DNA from: Warburgia ugandensis
Lineage: Eukaryota > Streptophyta > Magnoliopsida > Canellales > Canellaceae
Assembly: GCA_035236585.1 (NCBI GenBank)
Contig: CP141132.1
Coordinates: 17,769,945-17,833,944, forward strand
Direction: 5' to 3'
DNA: 64,000 bases
The translations under genes were made by a program, and so were the position numbers. Position 1 is the first letter of the stretch, and every line of letters begins with the position of its first letter. The notes beneath the pieces are model-generated. The model searched no databases and had not been told where the DNA came from. It worked only from the letters and a program-made list of their open reading frames with translations. Of the stretch, positions 62,960 to 64,000 are shown in pieces.

Positions 62960-63992
62960 ATAGGTTGTTCTTGTATTACTAGAGGTGAGAACAAGGTTTG
63001 GCTTAAACCCTAGTTATCTTCTAATGTGTACTATAGAGTAGGTTGATGCATATCAATTGACTCTACTTCTTCCAATTTGATAAGCACAGGTACGGTATCA
63101 ATCGTGTATATATTACCATCTAATGATTGTTCAAATAAGGCTGCTAGGTCCCAATTAGGTACATCTTCTACATTGAAAGGCGTAATTTGAATTTCATGTT
63201 TTATAGGAGGATATACTCTGGCTTGCCATCTAGAAGTGTCCATTAGAGGCACAGTATCCAACAACTCATACATCTCCTCAATAGATGTATCTTCATCAAA
63301 GTCATAAAAATATGTCAGACACGCATCTAGAGGTTTAGGGTTTATTTTTCTAAAGCTTTATTCTCTTCTTCAATGGAAGTCTCTTCATTATCAGAATCAG
63401 GACATGGCTCGAGTATATCTAAGTTGGAGATCTTTATGGATGGTTGTAGACTTTGTGGCTTATAAGGATCATAGGAAATTTCCATCCTAGTGTCAAGAAT
63501 AAATGGCTCTTCATTATCCCTAATTTCTTTCAGTGTCTCCTCAAATTCCTTCCTCCCTCGTTTTATTTCTTAAGTGAAATCCTCCATCATTTGTTATAAT
63601 TCTGTATTCCTAGCAGTCATGCCTTGTTCTATTATTTGGTTGGTATTGCTATGACATTGGGGTACTAAAAAAGAACTAAGCAGGCTAAACACATGATGGT
63701 TGACCCTGATATTCTGAATAATCATGGTAGTGTTGACTAGGGAGAGACCATTATGGTTCTTCCTAATATTGGTAATCCTGAGACCATGGTTGTTTATGAT
63801 GCCTAGCCCATCCATTAGAGTCTTGATAATTTGTCTGAGAATAAAAATTGCTAGGTTATGTGAATGCATTAGGTGCATCCACTGACTCCTTATAGTATTA
63901 ATTGTATGTGGAGCTTTATGGGGGCCAGGAAGGAGTGGAATAAGGATGTTCAGAATAGGTATAGTCATTATGGTATTGAGGTTGTGGCGCAA
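62960..63992 (-). pseudogene. Gag-like coding relic of the minus-strand gypsy element
   Basis: Minus-strand frames give a Tyr/Gln/Ser-rich segment at 63990-63640 (PQPQYHNDYTYSEHPYSTP, then GWARHHKQPWSQDYQY). It resembles the region around GWARHP in the Athila gag relic at 37620. An acidic, probably helical segment follows at 63570-63310 (RKEFEETLKEIRDNEEPF, DSDNEETSIEEENKALEK). After a frameshift, 63273-63031 reads MYELLDTVPLMDTSRWQARV, then WDLAALFEQSLDGNIYTIDT. I do not recognise this last block as a known enzyme domain. On the minus strand the non-coding 3' region follows with no protease, RT or integrase between. This suggests a deletion or a non-autonomous element. It continues beyond the window. 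Confidence 0.5.
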
Positions 63993-64000
63993 CTTGCCTA

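Overview
This is a gene-poor, repeat-dominated nuclear window from a flowering plant. The evidence is a vacuolar-sorting-receptor first exon with a GT splice donor, angiosperm-type Ty3/gypsy elements (Athila-like and Tekay-like chromoviruses), a plant RTE-clade LINE, a CACTA transposase remnant, long pure GA/CT microsatellites and high AT content. I cannot place it to species. No bacterial features, CRISPR array or operon is present.

Layout. 1-7.1 kb is AT-rich and non-coding and holds a degraded solo-LTR-like repeat (2630-5150). It may be intron 1 of the one credible host gene, whose exon 1 (7091-7391, minus strand) encodes the N-terminus of a vacuolar sorting receptor. 7.4-21.8 kb holds small dispersed and tandem repeats, a frameshifted exon-like relic of an At5g41620-type coiled-coil gene (about 10546-10840), a possible Copia LTR, a SINE-like box pair, and several GA/CT tracts.

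21,797-46,615 can be read as one old minus-strand Athila-like retrotransposon. It is bounded by a perfect 5-bp target duplication (CATGT) and inflated by later insertions. The left LTR carries a solo LTR (22037-26336) that itself holds another solo LTR (22824-24285), a 5'-truncated RTE LINE (27349-29671) and a 189-bp tandem duplication. The right LTR carries a 3.77-kb gypsy solo LTR (42423-46192). With these removed the two LTRs come to about 2.79 and 2.82 kb. The internal region keeps recognisable but broken gag, protease, RT, RNase H and integrase, plus a decayed tRNA-Asp-type primer binding site.

46.6-58.8 kb is a mosaic: a CACTA-like terminus, a minus-strand gypsy gag-PR-RT fragment, an out-of-order protease scrap, a plus-strand Tekay-like fragment (RT with an internal deletion, integrase with DD35E intact, chromodomain, 3' LTR), an array of about twelve 81-bp satellite monomers starting at the LTR edge, and a CACTA transposase C-terminal relic. 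58.9 kb to the end is the 3' LTR, 3' non-coding region and gag-like sequence of another minus-strand element that runs off the window and shows no pol genes.

All transposon coding regions seen here are disrupted. I see no multi-gene system or pathway. The interest lies in the reconstructable insertion history, LTR promoter structures, the satellite, and an isolated receptor exon lacking an expected cysteine.
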